NCBI RefSeq assembly: GCF_016808095.1
Contig: NC_068976.1
Span: 30,870,371-30,934,370, forward strand
DNA length: 64,000 bases
Source of the DNA: Vigna angularis
Lineage: Eukaryota; Streptophyta; Magnoliopsida; Fabales; Fabaceae
Direction of reading: 5' to 3'
A model generated the notes under the pieces. That model had not been told where the DNA came from and ran no database searches. It saw only the letters and a list, made by a program, of their open reading frames with translations. Of this stretch, positions 23,912 through 35,858 are shown in pieces (the first letter of the stretch is position 1; the number at the start of each line of letters is the position of its first letter). Position numbers and translations under genes: made by a program.

Positions 23912-24574
23912 ATGGCTACTACCAATCAAACATCATCAACTCTAGTACCTATTTTCATAGGAGAAAATTATGATTTCTGGAGTGTCATAATGAAGACGTT
24001 CTTCCGTTCTCAAGATTTATGGGACATCATAGAAGAAGGATTCGCTATTCCAGAAGACACTTCCACTCTTACTGCAGCTCAAAAGAAGGAGTTGAAGGAA
24101 AACAAGCAGAAGGATTCAAGGGCTTTATTTGTTCTTCAACAAGCAGTTGATGACACAATTTTTCCAAGGATAATTGGTGCTACAAGTGAAAAACAAGCTT
24201 GGAACACAATACAAGAGGAGTTTCAAGGAAGTGACGAGATACACAATGTTAAACTTCATTCTCTAAGACGAAAGTTTGAATTATTAAGAATGAAAGAATC
24301 TGAGACCATTAAAGACTACTATTCTAGAATAAAAGAAATAGTTAGTCAGATGAGAGCCTATGGGGAAAATATTCTTGACAAAAAAATCGTTGAGAAAATT
24401 TTAATTTCTATTCCCCAAAAATATGATGCAATCGCAACCGCGATTGAACAAACAAAAGATTTGGCTACATTGTCAGTCACACAACTAATGGGTTCTCTTG
24501 AAGCTTATGAACAAAGATTGAAAAGGCATGAAGAAAAACATGATGAGAGATCTTCCATGCTTGAAAGAAAATAA
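23912..24574 (+). CDS. Copia gag polyprotein N-terminus (UBN2-type), truncated element
   Basis: An intact 220-codon frame starts about 100 bp after the primer site. Residues 10-35 contain FIGENYDFWSVIMKTFFRSQ, the short N-terminal gag segment. Residues about 60-195 are the UBN2/Retrotran_gag domain (DSRALFVLQQAVDD, AWNTIQEEFQGS, KLHSLRRKFELLRM, DYYSRIKEIVSQMR). The tail is charged and probably coiled (YEQRLKRHEEKHDE). In complete Copia elements this gag continues into a CCHC zinc knuckle, protease, integrase and reverse transcriptase. Here a stop at 24572 is followed by sequence without any of these, so the element has lost its pol region. The protein would pack the RNA in virus-like particles; there is no sign the remnant is active. 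Confidence 0.8.
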   Translation: MATTNQTSSTLVPIFIGENYDFWSVIMKTFFRSQDLWDIIEEGFAIPEDTSTLTAAQKKELKENKQKDSRALFVLQQAVDDTIFPRIIGATSEKQAWNTIQEEFQGSDEIHNVKLHSLRRKFELLRMKESETIKDYYSRIKEIVSQMRAYGENILDKKIVEKILISIPQKYDAIATAIEQTKDLATLSVTQLMGSLEAYEQRLKRHEEKHDERSSMLERK

Positions 24575-27167
24575 TGAATCATGCGAAGGATGTCTTCTCG
24601 AAAAACAACACCGATTATCATTCTCGATTGTTAAAAAAGTTGACAAGTAAATCCACGTTAAATATTAAAAAAATAAGAGGGGAGTTAAAGTTCTTTGGAA
24701 TTATAACACATCAATTTATCTTAGTTATTATGAAAGTGAAAGAAGAGGAGGGTCAAAATAGAAGAAGAGAACTCCTACTAAAAATTGTTTTCACTCCTCC
24801 AAAGTTAAAAAAGTCAAAGATTAATGGTATCATCTTCTTTAACTTTCCTTTTTAAGCAGTGGTTGCTTACAGATGAAAACAAAACTTAATAATTAAAACT
24901 CACGATCATGCTAGCTGAACTTTTTGACATTACTTGTAATAGAAAGATTATTATTGAGATTGCAAGAGGAAGATCATGATGAAAATTCATTAAGGCATAT
25001 TCACGTTTTCCAAATATACACGGCGCATGCACTCTTTGATTCCAATTCTTTTATAGATACAAAAATTTATAATTTTAAGAAAATTTAATACATCAAGTTT
25101 CAATATTTTTGTTTTAAACTATTAAATTTTTTTAAATGTTTTGTTTTGATATAATATTTCAAATTTATTAATTATTAATTTTTTATTATAAGAAAGCATT
25201 TCAATTATTATTAAGTGACATTATTGAACAGTACATTTTAAAATTGATGGGAAAAAACTTACACATATTTATTGATACATTAATATGGTTTATACGGACA
25301 AATAAATACTCAGAATAATATAAAAAAAAAAAAAAATAAACTTCCAATATCGTTGATTTGAAAAGTCTATATAGCACATGTTACTAAAAAAAATAGAAAT
25401 AGATCTATCAAACTTAGTCCACAAAATTCTTATTAACATTAATAGAAAAATAATTCTAACCTATCTTTGTTATTGATGTTTCTAAAAAAACAACTTTTGA
25501 CAAACATCAGCTAAAAACAATACTAACTCAAATTAATACAGAAAATCATATTTGACATTAATCAAAATATATTGTTAATATTGATCCAGATAACTTTATA
25601 ATAAATAACCCTACTATATATCGACGAAAAAAACCTTTGACGATAACTATGAAAAAATAATCATAATTAATTTGAATATGAAAGAATTTCAATAATATCA
25701 ATTAAACAAATATTATTGAGCATCAACCTTAATTGAGTTAGATAAATTCTTAATGAACATCAGTCTGACACTATCTTAGTAAAAACATAACTAAAAAGAG
25801 AATGTAAAAATAAAAAATAAAATAAAATTTGAGAATATAAAAAATTTTAAACTTTTAGATTTTGCGTAAAAGTATTTAATTTTAAATAATCAAATCACTC
25901 TATTAAAATTTTAAATCTTAATATTTTTTAAATTATTTATTTAAGTTACATATTTTATAGTAAAATATTTCAAACTCTTTATGATAATCATAATAATTAT
26001 GAATTAGCTTTCAAAATTTATTCATCTAAACATAATATTATATATTATCTCAATGATTTACAACTTCACGTTGTACTGGAATTTTGACATATCATGTTTA
26101 ATATTCTTTTAATGAACCATTAGCAACAATTTATTTGGCTTATATAAGAACTATTTATTTCTAATTTCATTTCCACAATTTTAAATCTATTTAAAAAATA
26201 GTATAATAGACATTATAAAAAAAATTATACTTAACTTTTAAAAGTTGTTACGTATTAATCCACATCATCTATTTAAACTTTACAAAACTTAACTAAAAAA
26301 TATTGGAACTCCGGTAATATACCGAAGTTTACCAATATAATATATTTTTGGATTATTATTATTATTGTATTAACTTTATCTTACTCTTTTAAACATTGTT
26401 AATTTATTTTTTTAAAACAATCCAATATATTTTATCAAATTGACAATCAAGTATTAAAATAATGACATGTGAGACAAATTGAAAGATATAATGGTGATGA
26501 AAGTGACCTATAATATTGATAGTAAATATTATACAATTATTTGAAATTAAAATAATATTTTATCAATTTTATTTTTAAATGAAGGTTTTTTATTTTAACT
26601 TTTTTATTTAATATTTTTTTAATTAAAAAATTATTTACAATAAAAGTACTTACAATAAAATTTTGATTAATAATTAAATGAATAATAGTTTTAATTGTCC
26701 TTATATATAAATATAAATGTGCGGTGCTCTCATTTCTTGAATGTTTTGCATTTGAGTTTGTCACTAATGTAAGCCACGTCAGAGAAGCATTAAACCACAG
26801 TCTCTCGGTCAACAATTTTACTACATTCAATGGAAAGGTAATCATTCCAAATGATAGTGTAGTGAGGTCGATTTGTTTTTTTTTTTTGAGTGGCATGTAA
26901 ATTTAATTAATTACGTATACACACAAAAAGTCCACTTTGTTATAAATATTATGAAAATAAATTAGCCTTATATTTTTTTTTAATATTTATTAGAATTTAT
27001 TTAAAATAAAATTTATTGAACTATTATATTAATCCTTAGATTATTATTGATTTATTTATAAATATTTAATTTCATATAAATGTTTCTTTGACAACTTTAA
27101 GTTGTCAATTTTTTTACAACGATACGTGGCGATTTTCTATTGCACTTTTTCAATTTAAATTTTAGGG
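24575..27167. other. Decayed Copia tail, then AT-rich intergenic DNA
   Basis: 24574-24855 carries an open frame of Lys-rich composition without gag or pol motifs. Beyond it the DNA is strongly AT-rich with no gene signal. The frame at 26537-26896 on the minus strand looks spurious. Confidence 0.45.
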
Positions 27168-27692
27168 TTGGAAAATGCAATGTTGGGGTATTTTTGGAAG
27201 GGGAAGGTAGAGAGAGAAAAACCCAATTGCTTTTTGCAATTTTCCTTTAAACCATACCTTCACGGTTTTCCTTCAACTCTTTCTCTTGTTCCCCTCTCAT
27301 CTTCCCTTCTCTTGTTGGTCTCTCTGACAGAGACCATTATATCTCTTACCACCAAAGTGCATGCACCATTGTTGTTCGTCTTTCCGCTCTCGTTTTACTT
27401 GTAAAGGTTTTTTCTTTTTCGAATGTTGGGAATTTTCGAAGGCGTTCTCTCAGACTGTCTCCAACGAACCGCATAGTGTGTCGCGTTCTCTCTCACACTC
27501 TCGCGTTCTTCCCACACTGTCTTTCCCGCTCTCCATCAACGACTAAAGGTTTGTCTTTTTTCCAAGGTTGTGGCCTTTATTAGTGTCGTGGTTGGAAGGA
27601 ATTTTTTTTTGGTGGTTTATGGTTTTTCTCAATGATGTTGATGTTGATGTTGTGATATTTTTTATTGTAGTATTGTTATTGTTTTGATTCAT
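27168..27692. other. Intergenic, less AT-rich, nothing assigned
   Basis: Overlapping short Ser/Leu/Phe-rich frames (27168-27404, 27361-27546) show no motif. The CT-rich composition resembles a 5' untranslated region, but no following exon is evident. Confidence 0.35.
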
Positions 27693-29153
27693 GGTTTAAT
27701 CATTGCGGACATCCCTATTTGTGCATAATCGTCTCAAATAAATAGGTCCTCGTATTTTGAATGTTCTCAATTAGGTCCATTTTTTTGAAAAATTAAATCA
27801 ATTTGGACCTTGTCGTTATTTGGGATGGATGACGTTAAAAATTGTGCTTCGTGGTTTAGTGACTGAGCAAATTTTATTGACGTGGAAGACTTTGGTGGTG
27901 TGAGGTGAATTATTTTTATTTACAATTTTAAAAAACTTTAATTTAATAAAAAATTACTCTTGTAAAATTCCAAATGCTGATTAATCTAGTACTCTAATAT
28001 GAAACATTGTTTTCCCCTATCTTAATCCTTTTATCCTCACCAGAAAACCCTAGCCCAATTTCTCTTCCTCAATTCTTTGTTGCTTCTTACTAGCGGATCA
28101 CCCAACCTTGGGAAAAAGAGGGCGTTTTGTAGTTCGTGGTTTTGACGATGGCGAGAATCTGGACCTTTGACTCGCAGTGTGGCATTGAGTGAAGAGCTAG
28201 CCTTTCTAGTTGTTTAGAGGAGGCGGCGACGCTGTGGAGGTGCGATCTGAGCAGGGCTTCTTCGTCATGCAACTTAGGGAGAGTTTCTTCCCCTTCCTCC
28301 ATGGCACGAGCTCGCGTTGCTAGGAAAGAGAATTTCTTCTCCTCCTCTGATTGTGGGTTGCTTCGCAGGAGAGAGGCGAACTCTAGCGACAACAGTATTG
28401 CACTGGCGTGGCAATGGCACAACGAGGGCGCAACCTCTTCTCTAGTTCGGTTCGACCGCTAAAATGAGAAGCGTTGTTCTTCGTGTGGTTTTCTGATTTG
28501 GGGTTGTGGTTTCTGTAGGAAATTCTCTTCTTCTTCCCAAAAAAATTTTTGGGATCAATTTGGGTGATTCCTATTCTTGGGGTTTTGTCGCTTCTTTGCA
28601 GATTGATAGTCGTGAATTGGGGGTGTGGTTCGCAGGTTGTTGTTCTCCTAAGGTATAAGATTAGGGTTTCAATTTGATTTTTTTTTCTGGGGTTTCTGTT
28701 CTTCACGAATCTTGTTCCTTGTTGGGGTTGAAAATGGCTTGGCCATGGTGGTTTCCGCTTAGGATCATCTTACGATGGTGGACACGGTGTAGACTTGCAA
28801 AGAGACCAAAACATTAATAAAAATAAAAATAATAATAATAAAAATTAAAATAAATTTTATATTCCTTTTAATCAGATTTCCCTAATTAAAACGTCGTGTT
28901 TTGATAAATTAAAGTTTTTTAAAACTGTAAATAAAAATAATTCACCTCAGGCCACCAAAGTCTGCCATGTCAATAAAATTTGCTCAGTCACCAAGCCAAG
29001 AAGCACAATTTTTAACGCCGTCCATCCCAATTAACGGCGAGGTCCAAATTGATTCAATTTTTCACAAAAAGGGACCTAAATGAGAACATTCAAAATACGA
29101 GAACCTATTTGAGACGATTATGCACAAATAGGGATGTCCGAAATGATTAAACC
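27693..29153. mobile_element. Non-autonomous MULE with long TIRs (Pack-MULE-like)
   Basis: Terminal inverted repeats of about 250-265 bp, beginning GGTTTAATCATTNCGGACAT, span 27693-27956 and 28903-29153. A perfect 9-bp target duplication TTGATTCAT flanks the element (27684-27692 and 29154-29162). Long TIRs plus a 9-bp duplication define Mutator-like elements. No transposase is present. The approximately 950-bp interior is distinctly less AT-rich and looks like 5'-gene sequence (CCCTAG and CTTCCTC-rich). Its minus-strand frame 28422-28090 contains MEEGEETLPKLHDEEALLRS. I cannot name a donor gene, so capture is an inference from composition. Confidence 0.85.
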
Positions 29154-29362
29154 TTGATTCATCAATGGAAGGAGGAAATAGAAATGTAAGTATAAGTGTA
29201 GTGAAAATAATTTTGTTTAATATTTTTTTTTTATTGAGGAATGTTAGTTTTTGATAATGTGTTGTGGATATTGTGTAGTGGCGCCTGAGAACATGGATGG
29301 ATTCATCCAACATTGTGGAAATGAATGGCTTACTATGAGAACCTCATGTAACGCGTATTAGT

Positions 29363-31180
29363 AAGACTCCATTTAGGTGGTGTTTGGAAATTGTTAGCTT
29401 GTTAGAGGTGAATTTAAAATTGTTGAAGGAGATGGTTTGCTGGTGGGTTAGGCAACATCAAAGTTTTAGAGTTAATCAACAATTGGTTCCATTTAATGTT
29501 TTTTATGTGTTTATGAACTTAGGTTTAGAAATAGGGGGTTTAAACGTCCCTTTTGATCAATCAGTAGTTGGTATGATTGATGAAATGTTTAATCCAAAAA
29601 CAACTACTTTGAAGGAGCTCATGAACAGGTTTAATATGATTGTACACAATGATGACATTGAGGTTCATGTAGTTTATCGGTTGTATCTATTAGTGTGGTT
29701 GGTTGTTTTTTACCCCTATGTTTCTAACATGTCTTGTGCAGTGTTAGATGACTTGGACAATATGTGTCTATATGATTGGTCCAACGCTTTATATAAAAAT
29801 ATTGTACATAATTTAAATAGATGTTGTAAGAAAATAATGTCGGGAGCTATCGTTGAGTCGTTGAGTCTTAGTGAATGTTGTTGTCCAAGTAACATGAGTT
29901 TTAATTTATTATGTTAATGGAATGGACTAAATTGTAAATTTGGCTAACTATTTTTCCTAGTATTGTAGCTTTGGTCGTTTGAACGACTTTCTTTGCATGG
30001 TTATTCTTCTCATAGGAGATTCCCGCGCATATGGCGATGATTTCCGTTTAAGTCAAGGACGAAAAAAATAGAGGTTTTGTTTCAGGTAGGAGATGTAAGT
30101 GTGTTTATCCTCTGTTATTTATTTTCTATAGTTATTGATGTTCTTATTTCACTAAGGTTTTTTTGTTTGATTGTTATAGGTATATTTCGATTGGTACGTA
30201 AGTGAGCAGGATTGTGGAGAGTCCGCCATCTGTGCGGCTTTCCGTATGGATGAGGAAGTGATGCCTGAAGGATCGAGGCATGAAGGATCGATGGTTGAAA
30301 AAGAAAAAATTGAAAAGTCAGATGACGAGATTTGGGAAGCAACTGTTGAGGAGAGAATGAGGGTAAACAACAAAAGCTATGAAAATTGAATGCGAAGATT
30401 GCATCTCTTACTCAAGAATTATCTTAAATTCATCAAGTTGCAAACCTAGGAGATGACCATTGTCCAGGTCCTGAGTTTGGGTTTGGTGTTGATGTTGATC
30501 TCAATGAAGAATCTGCAGGTGCATTTGATGAAGAAGCTATTGGTGGAGCTGATGAAGAAGCTGCAACTGTAGCCGATGAAGAAGTTGCAGGTGCAGCTGA
30601 TGAAGAACTTGCAGCTGCATTTGATGAAGAAGCAGCGGTTGAAGAACCTGATGGTTGTGCTATTGAACGAATTGTGATTCAAATTGATGATGATGTTGTT
30701 GATGATGAAAAGGAGGGTAATGATGAACCATTGTCGATACCCCATTTGTGCAGTTATGTTGGTGATCCTTCAATTACTATGGATGTCGATAAGTTGTATT
30801 ACGTAGTTAGTCTAAGAGACATTTCACGGAGGTAATTGATGAATTTTTTATTTTTCATTGAAGAAACATTTTGGTATTTAAATGAATATTGTTTTATGCT
30901 TAGGATTGTATTCGAAATAATTGGTCAAACCTTCATCATAAACGAATGTTACACTTTAGGGTCAACCAGATATGTCGATAACATGGTAAATATTTAGTCA
31001 CATGAGTTTATGTTAAATGTTCATAGTGATGTTATTGAATCTACATTTTTCAGTGTGTTAATGTTAAGTTATGTTAATTTTTTGTAGGTGATGTTTTTTG
31101 CTACAACTATTTTTATGTACTTTGAAAAAAGGTCGTACAGAGTAGTAAAGAGGGTTCTATTTAGTCCGTTATATGGGGTA
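29363..31180 (+). pseudogene. MULE-type DUF1985/ULP1-like transposon protein, decayed
   Basis: Reading starts near 29363 with ISKTPFRWCLEIVSLLEVNL and continues to 29917 as a DUF1985/plant-mobile-domain-like region (RQHQSFRVNQQLVPFNVF, GGLNVPFDQSVVGMIDEMF, TLKELMNRFNMIVHND, AVLDDLDNMCLYDWSNALYK). After a frame change, 30184-30385 gives FDWYVSEQDCGESAICAAFR. After a further frame change, 30450-30833 holds acidic repeats ending DKLYYVVSLRDISRR before GTAATT. Later exon-like pieces lie at about 30904-30987 and 31089-31180 (MYFEKRSYRVVKRVLFSPLY). Such proteins accompany Kaonashi-type MULEs and normally end in a C48 cysteine-peptidase domain. The catalytic part is not seen here. Several frame changes and stops mark it as dead. 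Confidence 0.6.
30505..30660 (+). repeat. Acidic tandem coding repeat
   Basis: Units of about 24 bp, GATGAAGAAGCTGCAGGTGC with variants, encode a (A/F)DEE(A/V/L)A repeat of six copies inside the ULP1-like pseudogene. Confidence 0.8.
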
Positions 31181-31239
31181 AAACATATTTTTTATGATAG
31201 CATATCTTTGATGGTACAATTTATCTGGGGTAAAACAGA

Positions 31240-31734
31240 GTAGAAGACCAATGATGGAAAATTCTGGTTTGGTAATCGATTAAAGTGAGGTCGTAAACTA
31301 TTACGCGAGCAAAAACTTGATTTTGTACACAAAGTCCAATTGTAGTATCTAGCTGTGACAACATCACTCACCAACAACCTTTTGGGTCTGTTCTGGGTCA
31401 ACGTATCCCTTTGTTGACATGTTTTAGTCAATCCATTCAGATGTTGTTTATTGTGTGCACTAATTAGCATCTTGGGTCATTCAATGTATGGCAAACAAGA
31501 ATCCCGAACATTTTATTCAATTTCTAGTAAAGTTAACATGATGATTACAATGATACTATAACATCAAGAACATACAAAGTAATACATTGAACCTTAACAA
31601 CATCATAAAATCTTGGTTAGTAATGTTACAACAATCCTACAAATTGTTGCAGTTGTCATAAAAAATATTACAGTCATCCATAGAAAATATAATTTCACCT
31701 ATATTAGGAAATAAACATTAAATAATATGATAAA
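31240..31734. other. Spacer, nothing recognised
   Basis: Lies between two oppositely oriented gene remnants. The minus-strand frame 31470-31192 shows no motif. Confidence 0.4.
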
Positions 31735-32695
31735 ATAACTAATTGTTCTCTTGTTGTTTGGATGTTGATGGTTGTTGAGATGAAGGAACCAATTTGCGGA
31801 GGATGTCATCCACATTTTTTCTGCCCAAAGCGGGGGTCGAATCACAGGTTTGGGGATTTCCTTGACGAGGTCGTTTGTTAGAGGACAAATGTCAGTTGCA
31901 TAAACCTTGACTACATTATGATGCACGATATTTAGGTAGTGGATTCTGCTAAATGGATTGAAGGAAGGTACTTAAATGAACAAATATAAATAATATCAAA
32001 AACACTTAGAAAGATAAATGAAACTTATTTTGATTTAAGTAGTCATAGGAGGGGTTACAAGGTTGAGTAACAAAATGGAACCAACTTCGATATGTGGTCG
32101 AAATTGAGGATCTTCAAGAACTTTCCTGTGCAAGGAAGCCAACATCGTCGCAGTTGGGTTCTGGTCACATGAAATCATTCATTAGTTGACTTAAACAACA
32201 AAAGTTGTAGTTTGGAACAAATATTACCTTGAAAGTCAGTTGCATGTCTCCCAATCCTTTGGGCTTACACTCTTTGACAATGGAAGCTACAAATGGCAGG
32301 ACCGGTAATGATTTTGCAGATTTAAGAGGATTCACATTCTCCATTTTTTTCATCTGTGATGAGATCTGCAATTATCAATGTGATGCCAACAACAAATTGG
32401 AGTGTTTCATTTAACATTATATTTTAATGATTGTAATGAATATCCTACCATGATGTTCAATGAACATTTGTGCCCATTTCCATGCGTTGAAGTTGAAATC
32501 TTGTTCATGTGTTGCCTGAGCAACATCACGAGCAAATTCTTGAGTTTTTTGTGGTTCTTCTCTTGTTGTCCTATTCATGAATGTCGCTTGAACATTCCCA
32601 GTCGGACCAAGTATAAGCATTGATGAAGCATCACACTTTTTCAAAAATGCTTCAAGAATGTCGTCATCCACGACAAGTCCTTCCCATACATCCAT
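31735..32695 (-). pseudogene. OB-fold protein fragment (HROB/DUF4539-like)
   Basis: Minus strand. Piece 1, 32695-32452, starts MDVWEGLVVDDDILEAFLKK and ends EHHG before a GTAGGA donor. Piece 2, about 32365-32232, reads SLPVLPFVASIVKECKPKGL then GDMQLTFK before GTAATA. Piece 3, about 32160-32060, reads NPTATMLASLHRKVLEDPQF and HIEVGSILLLN before GTAACC. Piece 4, 31937-31735, begins HHNVVKVYATDICPLTND; after a one-base shift it continues GRKNVDDILRKLVPSSQQPS to a TAG. The VASIVKECKPKGLGDM..LTFKDPTAT..ASLHRKV pattern is the OB-fold domain of homologous-recombination OB-fold (HROB, DUF4539) proteins. The frame shift in piece 4 and the awkward splice phase between pieces 1 and 2 argue for a relic, perhaps carried by a MULE. 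Confidence 0.6.
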
Positions 32696-33502
32696 ACTTT
32701 AATAATTTGCAAAAAATTGAATTTAATGTTTATGTAACATCAACAATGTATGTGAAGGTCACACAAATTGATAACAAATGAAAATAATTTACATGACTTC
32801 CAAAAAAAAATTGACCAATTTAATTACACTACAATGTGCCATGGATATATATAAACACGACTAGACTAAGTATTTGTCATTTAATTTTAGTGTTTAGTAA
32901 TATAATATAATATTATTATTTTTCCTATTTCATGTTCCATTTAATGAAACAAGCTTCGTTGAGTAACGTGCTACTTACTTCATGTAAGAGAAAATCCTTT
33001 GTCTTGGTTGAATACTTGCATTAAATATGGGGAATTAAAAGTGACTTGCACAAGTACTTTTTTGTCAGCACATTCAATGCATGCTTCCTTAACCAAATGA
33101 ATGCATTGATTATCAACATAGCTTCTTTTCAACAACCCTTACTTCCTTCCAAAATACTTCATCTTCTTCCATTCAATGACAATTTTCTTGCTTCTCCCAT
33201 CCTTCTGCATTAAAGTCCACTTTAATATCCTGGTGTGAAGGTTGGTGACGACGACAAAAGCTTCATTTAAGGGCGCACCAAATTCATTGAACTTCTATTG
33301 TAGTACGTGTACTTCTTTTTTATTTCCATTACTCATTTCTATTAATGTATTTTATTTTTTATTTAAATTTTGGTATATGATGATACCAATTTTCGTATTA
33401 AGTATTAGTTAATAGTGAAAGTTTTTCATTACTAAATAGTGTTATTTTTAGTTGATGAAGCATCACTATGTTTATTGTCATTCCACTATGATCAGGGTAT
33501 AG
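32696..33502. other. Intergenic, nothing recognised
   Basis: AT-rich with no coding signal. It separates the divergently transcribed OB-fold relic and FAR1-type transposase relic and may contain element termini I could not define. Confidence 0.4.
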
Positions 33503-35325
33503 GTGGTTGTAATGGAAAACAACCCAAGTAATGTGACTGTTCTGCCTGAGTGTAATGATAATATTAATAACCATAGTGACAATTGTTTGGACTTGGAGTC
33601 AACGTTGCATGTGTGTTTTCAGACAATGGAAGAAGCCAAAAAATTTTACATAGACTACGGGATTAGATGTGGATTCAGTGTGCGTACAAGAACTTCAAAT
33701 AAGGATGACAACAACGATGTGTATTACTTGAAATTGATTGCTCAAGGGAAGGGAAGTATCTGTCTTCCATCAGACCCGAGGTCAAAACACTTCGTAGTTA
33801 GGCTAAACAATGTCCAACTGGAATAACCATTGCAAGAAAAGATGGCAAATGGTTTATAAGGACCGTAGTGCTAGACCACATCCATGATCTTTGCCCCAAC
33901 ACCTCTAAACTAATTTGTGGTAGTAGAATGTTAAGCATGCAAGCCAAATACAAATTGGAGGTGAACGATGATGCGAGAGTGCAGATTAATAAGAGTTTCC
34001 TTAGCATCGTCGGCGAAGTAGGTGGATTTGAAAATATGGAATTTGTGGAGTGAGATGCATAAAATTACATTAGCCAACATAGAAGATCGTTATGTAAGTA
34101 TGGTGATGGTCAAGCCCTCCTACATCACTTTTCAACAATAAAATATTTAAATAACGAATTTTTCTATGATATCAAATTGGACAAAGGAAATAGAATTGTA
34201 GTGTTTTTTGGGCTGATGGTAGAAGTCGAGCTGCGTGCGAAGAATTTGGTGATATCGTATCGTTTGACACCACCTACTTAACAAACAAGTACGACAGGCC
34301 ATTTGCACCCTTTGTCGGAGTAAACCATAATGGACACTCCATTTTACTTGGTTGTAGATTCCTCTAATCAAAGGACACAACTTCGTTTGTATGGTTATTC
34401 TAGTGTTGGCTTAAATGCATGGCTAAGAAGGCCCCCAATGGTATTATAACTGACCAATGTAGGGCAATGGCAAATGTCATTGAAGAAGTGTTCCCTAATA
34501 CCAAGCATAGGTGGTGTTTATTGCACATCATGAAAAAGTTGCTAGAAAAATTTCAAGGGTATAAAAATTATGTGGCTATCAAGAGTAATCTAAAGGTGCT
34601 TGTGTATGAGTGTGGTAGTTCAACGGAATTTGAGAATGGTTGGGAACAACTACTGACCAAACAAGGCTTACAACACAAGGAATGGTTATGTAATTTGTAT
34701 GACGAGAGACAAAAATGTGTACCTTATTACTTGAAGAATCAATTTTGGGTCGGTATGTCCATTACTCAAAGAAGTGAGGGAATGAATGCTTTTTTTTATG
34801 GATTTATCAATTCCAGTACCATACTTCAACAATTTGTGGTTCAATATGATAATGCCCTTAAAGTCAATGCCCAAAAAGAACTTCTGATGACTTGGAAAAA
34901 GAACTTCCATGACTTGCTAAACATTTTGGGTCCAGTTCATCCTTGCCAAATAACATCATCAGTGAGGGAGGTCAACTAATGTATGACAATCTGGTCAGCG
35001 ATACTGTAGGCGATGCTGTAGGTGGAAGTGGTGATGTACTAGTTCGCAGCCCTATAGTTGTGAAGCGAAAAGGCCGACCGCGCGAACAGGTTGAAGTCAA
35101 CCGTTGAAAGGAGTAAAAAAAAGGAAAACTGCTTCAAGTAAGAATATTTCAACGCCATCAGTACAACAAGTTATGTTATGAGTAATTAAATTGGTTGTGT
35201 CTTTCATTTATTACTTAATTTTGTTAAATGTATTGTGAATTGTAATTGTGTTCAATTAGGAGACAAGAACATCTGATGTCAGAGAAAGTCCGGATGTTGT
35301 CGAGTTTGGATCTCAACCTTACTAA
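33503..35325 (+). pseudogene. FAR1-related MULE transposase, decayed
   Basis: From the ATG at 33503, a FAR1 DNA-binding domain (FQTMEEAKKFYIDYGIRCGF and SVRTRTSNKDD) runs to about 33760. After a frame change it continues DGKWFIRTVVLDH.HDLCPN and ARVQINKSFLSIVGEVGGFE. A TGA follows at 34051, where homologues continue RDARNY. The MULE transposase core appears in several frames: FGDIVSFDTTYLTNKYDRPFAPFVGVNHNG region at about 34240-34335, then the open frame 34419-34979 (PNGIITDQCRAMANVIEEVF, HRWCLLHIMKKL, SITQRSEGMNAFF). The C-terminal part near 35050-35100 has KRKGRPREQVEV, typical of FRS proteins. Intact FAR1-related proteins have 600-800 residues in one frame. Here at least three frame changes and stops exist, so it is a dead transposase or FRS relic. 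Confidence 0.75.
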
Positions 35326-35858
35326 TTTTCACAACTATCTGAAGTGCCTCCACCTGGGTTTATGTCTTTGTTGGAGGCTGTACATAACAATGTAGATAAC
35401 AATCTTCTTTGATGTATATAACTTTCATATTCTATGTATATGATATGTAGGTTTGCCTTACATTGTTGTGTAATTGTTGTCCAAATCAATACATGAAATT
35501 GAAGATAATACATTGCTTGATGACCAATGTCAAAATGTCGTTTAATGTCCATAACTGTTACTGAAAGCATGTGCATTACTTACACAGGTCCATGGTTCAA
35601 AATGCATGATTGGCCCAGAAAACAGACGTGTAATCGATTACGACTATCCTGTAATCAATTACACTGGAAGGTGTTGCCATATAAATACCCCTGTTAATGG
35701 CCCATTATTGAAACCCTACTTTTTTTTCCGCCAAAACTCTGCGCATGATAGTTCTCTTTCTCACCCACTTCCCCCATTTTGGGTCCCCCTCTTAACTGCC
35801 CACCCTTGAAATACCCTTCCATCTTTCTTCCCCCTCAGAAAACCCTAAGAAATCTTTA
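35326..35858. other. Spacer with one palindrome pair
   Basis: GTAATCGATTAC (35630-35641) and GTAATCAATTAC (35651-35662) lie with centres 21 bp apart, as in the array at 13001-13235. A CT-rich leader (35750-35858) precedes the next frame. Confidence 0.55.

Noticed and set aside
28090..28706. Two minus-strand frames in the Pack-MULE interior proposed as a gene
   Set aside because: No motif, no splice logic joining them, and no known donor; kept only as possible captured sequence.
30446..30745. Minus-strand Cys/Phe/Ser-rich 99-codon frame
   Set aside because: Shadow of the plus-strand DEEA coding repeat, which matches the surrounding transposon protein.
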